Assembly (NCBI GenBank): GCA_944391705.1
Contig: CALXUN010000001.1
Span: forward strand, 1 to 64,000
Source of the DNA: an uncultured Alphaproteobacteria bacterium
GTDB taxonomy: Bacteria; Pseudomonadota; Alphaproteobacteria; RF32; CAG-239
Length of the DNA: 64,000 bases
Reading direction: 5' to 3'
This document shows positions 62,050 to 64,000 of the stretch, piece by piece; within the stretch, counting starts at the first letter, position 1, and every line of letters starts with the position of its first letter. The translations under genes were made by a program, and so were the position numbers. Under the pieces are notes generated by a model, which was not told where the DNA came from, made no database searches, and saw nothing but the letters and a program-made list of their open reading frames with translations.

Positions 62050-62766
62050 ATGGAAACGAAAAGCTATACTTCAGCTGTGGAAAGAAGCGGCGTTGACGAA
62101 GGTTTGCGCGGCTTTATGCTCAAAGTATACAACTACATGGCCGGCGGCCTGTGCTTAACGGCTCTGGTGGCTTATCTTATTGCCAACACCAGTTTGATTA
62201 CGTTGTTTTTTAACATCAACACGGCCAGCATGTCCGGACTCGGATGGCTGTTTTTAATTTCGCCGCTGATTATGGTTTTTGTCTTTAACTGGGCGGTTAT
62301 GCGCGGTTCGGCAAAACAGGTTCAGGGCGTGTTCTGGGGCTTTGCCGCTTTAATGGGGGCTTCATTGACGCCGATTTTACTTGCTTACACCGCTTCCAGC
62401 ATGACCCGTGTCTTTTTAATCACAGCCGGCACTTTCGGTGCCATGAGCCTGTACGGCTACACCACCAAACGCGACTTGACCGGCATGGGTTCGTTTTTGA
62501 TTATGGGTTTGTGGGGCGTTATTATTGCCAGCATTGTCAACCTCTTTATGCAAAGCTCAGCCATGTATTATGCCTTATCTTACATTTCGGTTGCCATTTT
62601 CGTCGGTTTAACCGCTTATGACACACAGACCATCCGTAACATTTACGCTTCAGCCGATTCTGAGGATTCGCTGACCCGTAAAGCCGTTGCCGGTGCTTTG
62701 TCACTGTACATGGACTTTATCAACCTGTTCCTCAATTTGTTAAGAATTATGGGTGACAGAAGATAA
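62050..62766 (+). CDS. Bax inhibitor-1/YccA family membrane protein
   Basis: 238 residues, about seven transmembrane helices: LRGFMLKVYNYMAGGLCLTA, then YTTKRDLTGMGSFLIMGLWG, LTAYDTQTIRNIYA and the end ALSLYMDFINLFLNLLRIMG, which are BI-1/YccA/GAAP signatures (the last Asp pairs with calcium/proton gating in the family). ATG 62050 follows AAGGAG. RNA/XRE cassette 3 lies immediately downstream. Confidence 0.93.
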   Translation: METKSYTSAVERSGVDEGLRGFMLKVYNYMAGGLCLTALVAYLIANTSLITLFFNINTASMSGLGWLFLISPLIMVFVFNWAVMRGSAKQVQGVFWGFAALMGASLTPILLAYTASSMTRVFLITAGTFGAMSLYGYTTKRDLTGMGSFLIMGLWGVIIASIVNLFMQSSAMYYALSYISVAIFVGLTAYDTQTIRNIYASADSEDSLTRKAVAGALSLYMDFINLFLNLLRIMGDRR

Positions 62767-62785
62767 CAGTTCGTTTTTTAATATC

Positions 62786-62812
62786 AACCCCGCCTGAAAA
62801 GGCGGGGTTTTT
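62786..62812. terminator. Terminator between the BI-1 gene and cassette 3
   Basis: AACCCCGCC-TGAAAA-GGCGGGGTT plus T-run, nearly identical to the hairpin at 54928. Confidence 0.8.
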
Positions 62813-62817
62813 AATTA

Positions 62818-63099
62818 TTATTCTTTATCCTTATTTTTATCCTTATCCTTGGCCGGTAAATAATCAATCAAATCGATTTTAACCCGCTTGTCAAAAAACG
62901 CCGCCAGCTGCGTCAGATAATTACCGTTAATCTGGCCGCTGCCGCATATCAGATAATCCAATTGCCATTCCGGTATACGGGAAAGTACCGATAAGTCTTC
63001 CAATGATATATCATGACTTTGACGTAATTCCCATAACAGCTTTCGGGTTTCTCGCCGGGTTAATCTTAAGGCCGCGCGTCTTTGTTGTTTATTAAGCAT
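62818..63099 (-). CDS. XRE/Cro-type HTH protein of the RNA/XRE cassette, copy 3
   Basis: 93 residues; the HTH core differs from copy 2 by only a few conservative changes (SHDISLEDL, AFFDKRVKIDLID), and the tail is PAKDKDKNKDKE. MLNKQQ again lies nine bases after AAAGGAG. The upstream ATG of copies 1 and 2 is ATT here, supporting the chosen start. Confidence 0.72.
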   Translation of the reverse strand: MLNKQQRRAALRLTRRETRKLLWELRQSHDISLEDLSVLSRIPEWQLDYLICGSGQINGNYLTQLAAFFDKRVKIDLIDYLPAKDKDKNKDKE

Positions 63100-63130
63100 A
63101 TTCATAAGCTCCTTTCTTTTGTTAATATTA

Positions 63131-63290
63131 AAAACAAAACCGCTTTGAAAATCAAAGCGGAGGAGCTCAAAAACTGTCGATCACAGTCCCCGTTATTCGT
63201 GCCAAAGGCCTTATTTCCGGGACTCCCCCAAAGAAGGAGTTTTTGATCGAAGATGTTTTTGAGACACCACCATCAAGCGACGGCAGTGCC
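63131..63290 (-). ncRNA. Structured RNA of the RNA/XRE cassette, copy 3
   Basis: Promoter TTGCAA (63314-63319), 16 bp, TAATAT (63292-63297, minus strand). The 5' hairpin is CACTGCCGTC/GATGGTGGTG (a C to U change kept as a wobble). Closing helix CTCAAAAAC/GTTTTTGAG, second helix CGATCA/TGATCG, terminator CCGCTTTG/CAAAGCGG. Internal loops GGAAATAAGG and CACGAATAAC are identical to copy 2. Confidence 0.75.
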
Positions 63291-63391
63291 TATATTAAAG
63301 AAATTCCCCATTTTTGCAAGCGTTTTTAAATCCGGATATTTAAATTTCAAATTACAGGAATATATACATTAAAAAATTTTGGAGAATTGTC

Positions 63392-64000
63392 ATGGAAAAA
63401 CGAATTTGTCTGTTAGCCGGATATGATAAAAATAACACCATTGAAGATTACGTCGTCTTTTTAGTTCAAGAGCTTTCCAAAATCAGCGATGTTTATTATT
63501 TTGCCGACGGCGAAATGCCGGCAGCAGAACTGGGTAAAATCCGCCCTTATACCGAATATGCGGAATCCGCACCGCACCAGGGACATGATTTCGGCTCCTG
63601 GCAATATTTAATCCATTATATCGGCTGGAACAAAATCGGGCAATATGATGAAATGATTATCTGCAATGACAGCATTTACGGCCCGATGACCAGCATGCAG
63701 GATATTTTTGATTATATGGAACTCCGCGGTTATGATTTCTGGGGCCTGACCGAAAACTATCATAGCAATTATCATCTGGACAGCTATTTTATGGTTTTCA
63801 ACAACGATATTCTGAAAAATATCAAATTTCAGGAATTCTGGAAAAACATTACCCCGGGCTTTAACCGCAAAACTTATGAAACGGTTTTAACCCCGTTTTT
63901 AACCGAACTGGGTTTTGTCGGCAACAGTTACATCAAAAATTACAAAAAAGATGATATATTGGCCTATCCGCTGCATTTGCTGGAAACCAAAAAAATGCCT
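63392..64000 (+). CDS. RgpF-like rhamnan/polysaccharide synthesis protein (partial, runs off window)
   Basis: 203 codons are open to the window end from ATG 63392, which follows GGAG by seven bases. The product reads EKRICLLAGYDKNNTIEDYV, then HDFGSWQYLIHYIG, YDEMIICNDSIYGPM and LDSYFMVFNNDILKNI, the pattern of RgpF-type proteins (DFGSW, CNDSxYGP, SYFxxF) that build rhamnose-containing surface polysaccharides. The C-terminal part is missing. It may belong with the DegT aminotransferase in glycan synthesis. Confidence 0.8.
   Translation, partial: MEKRICLLAGYDKNNTIEDYVVFLVQELSKISDVYYFADGEMPAAELGKIRPYTEYAESAPHQGHDFGSWQYLIHYIGWNKIGQYDEMIICNDSIYGPMTSMQDIFDYMELRGYDFWGLTENYHSNYHLDSYFMVFNNDILKNIKFQEFWKNITPGFNRKTYETVLTPFLTELGFVGNSYIKNYKKDDILAYPLHLLETKKMP

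Larger units (their letters stand above)
62786..63319 (-). mobile_element. RNA/XRE cassette, copy 3 (whole block)
   Basis: Homologous to 54928-55462 from terminator to promoter box. Short indels (for example an extra Lys-Asp pair in the gene) and many silent or compensating changes separate the two. Neighbouring genes differ, so the block has been duplicated or moved as a unit. Confidence 0.6.

Overview
The window looks like one stretch of chromosome from an AT-rich, anaerobic alphaproteobacterium. The best lineage markers are a full-length CtrA cell-cycle regulator (54222-54908), a YdcH/DUF465 protein ending in a typical alphaproteobacterial tail, and an LptE-type lipoprotein fused by overlap to leuS. 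A class III (oxygen-sensitive) ribonucleotide reductase, a pyrophosphate-driven ion pump and an Fe-type superoxide dismutase suggest an anaerobe or microaerobe. Placement among uncultured gut alphaproteobacteria is an inference from protein style, not a measured result. Layout: 0-3.6 kb pseudopilin and gyrB; 3.7-6.7 kb an AT-rich accessory patch (small membrane genes, the first RNA/XRE cassette, a VanX-like dipeptidase with a GNAT); 6.7-9.9 kb a class III RNR operon; 9.9-10.9 kb a gene-free palindrome-rich stretch; 11-25 kb housekeeping genes (rpsU, pfk, rpmB, tRNA-Arg, hppA, groESL, a voltage-gated channel, prepilin peptidase); 24.8-26.8 kb rplY-pth-ychF; 26.8-29.4 kb an accessory patch with iterons and candidate ncRNAs; 29.4-34.7 kb truA and a macA-macB-TolC efflux operon; 34.8-35.2 kb tRNA-Ser with duplicated tails; 35.2-44.3 kb rsmB operon, leuS-lptE-holA, apt, hsp20; 44.4-50.7 kb mixed small genes including MazG and a pyrophosphatase-kinase fusion; 50.7-53.3 kb a tRNA-Glu-linked cassette array; 53.4-64 kb sodB, ctrA, gpsA, a Cys-rich secreted protein, mlaC/mlaA, a DegT aminotransferase, a BI-1 protein and the start of a RgpF-like glycan gene. 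The strongest candidate for an undescribed system is a cassette present three times (4.2, 55.0 and 63.0 kb). Each copy has the same promoter (TTGCAT or TTGCAA, 16 bp, TAATAT), a structured RNA of about 160 nt ending in a rho-independent terminator, and then an 81-93-residue XRE/Cro-type helix-turn-helix protein. At least five RNA helices keep their pairing while their sequence changes between copies, which is direct evidence that the RNA structure is selected. Two copies are blocks of about 535 bp that sit behind unrelated genes (ctrA and a BI-1 gene), so the unit appears mobile. The second pattern concerns all three tRNA genes (Arg-CCG, Ser-CGA, Glu-CTC). In each case a piece of the tRNA 3' end with its terminator and a specific 75-170 bp flank has been duplicated downstream, and at tRNA-Glu these duplicates separate co-oriented small gene cassettes. 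Other points of note are a class III RNR whose glycyl-radical domain is a separate 71-residue gene, a probable arginine-rich leader-peptide attenuator, five 10-bp iterons in front of a small RNA gene, and a MraY/WecA-like membrane protein that has lost the catalytic acidic motif. Starts were moved inward from the longest open frame wherever a Shine-Dalgarno site or family alignment supports it. All calls rest on reading the sequence by eye; no database search was run.
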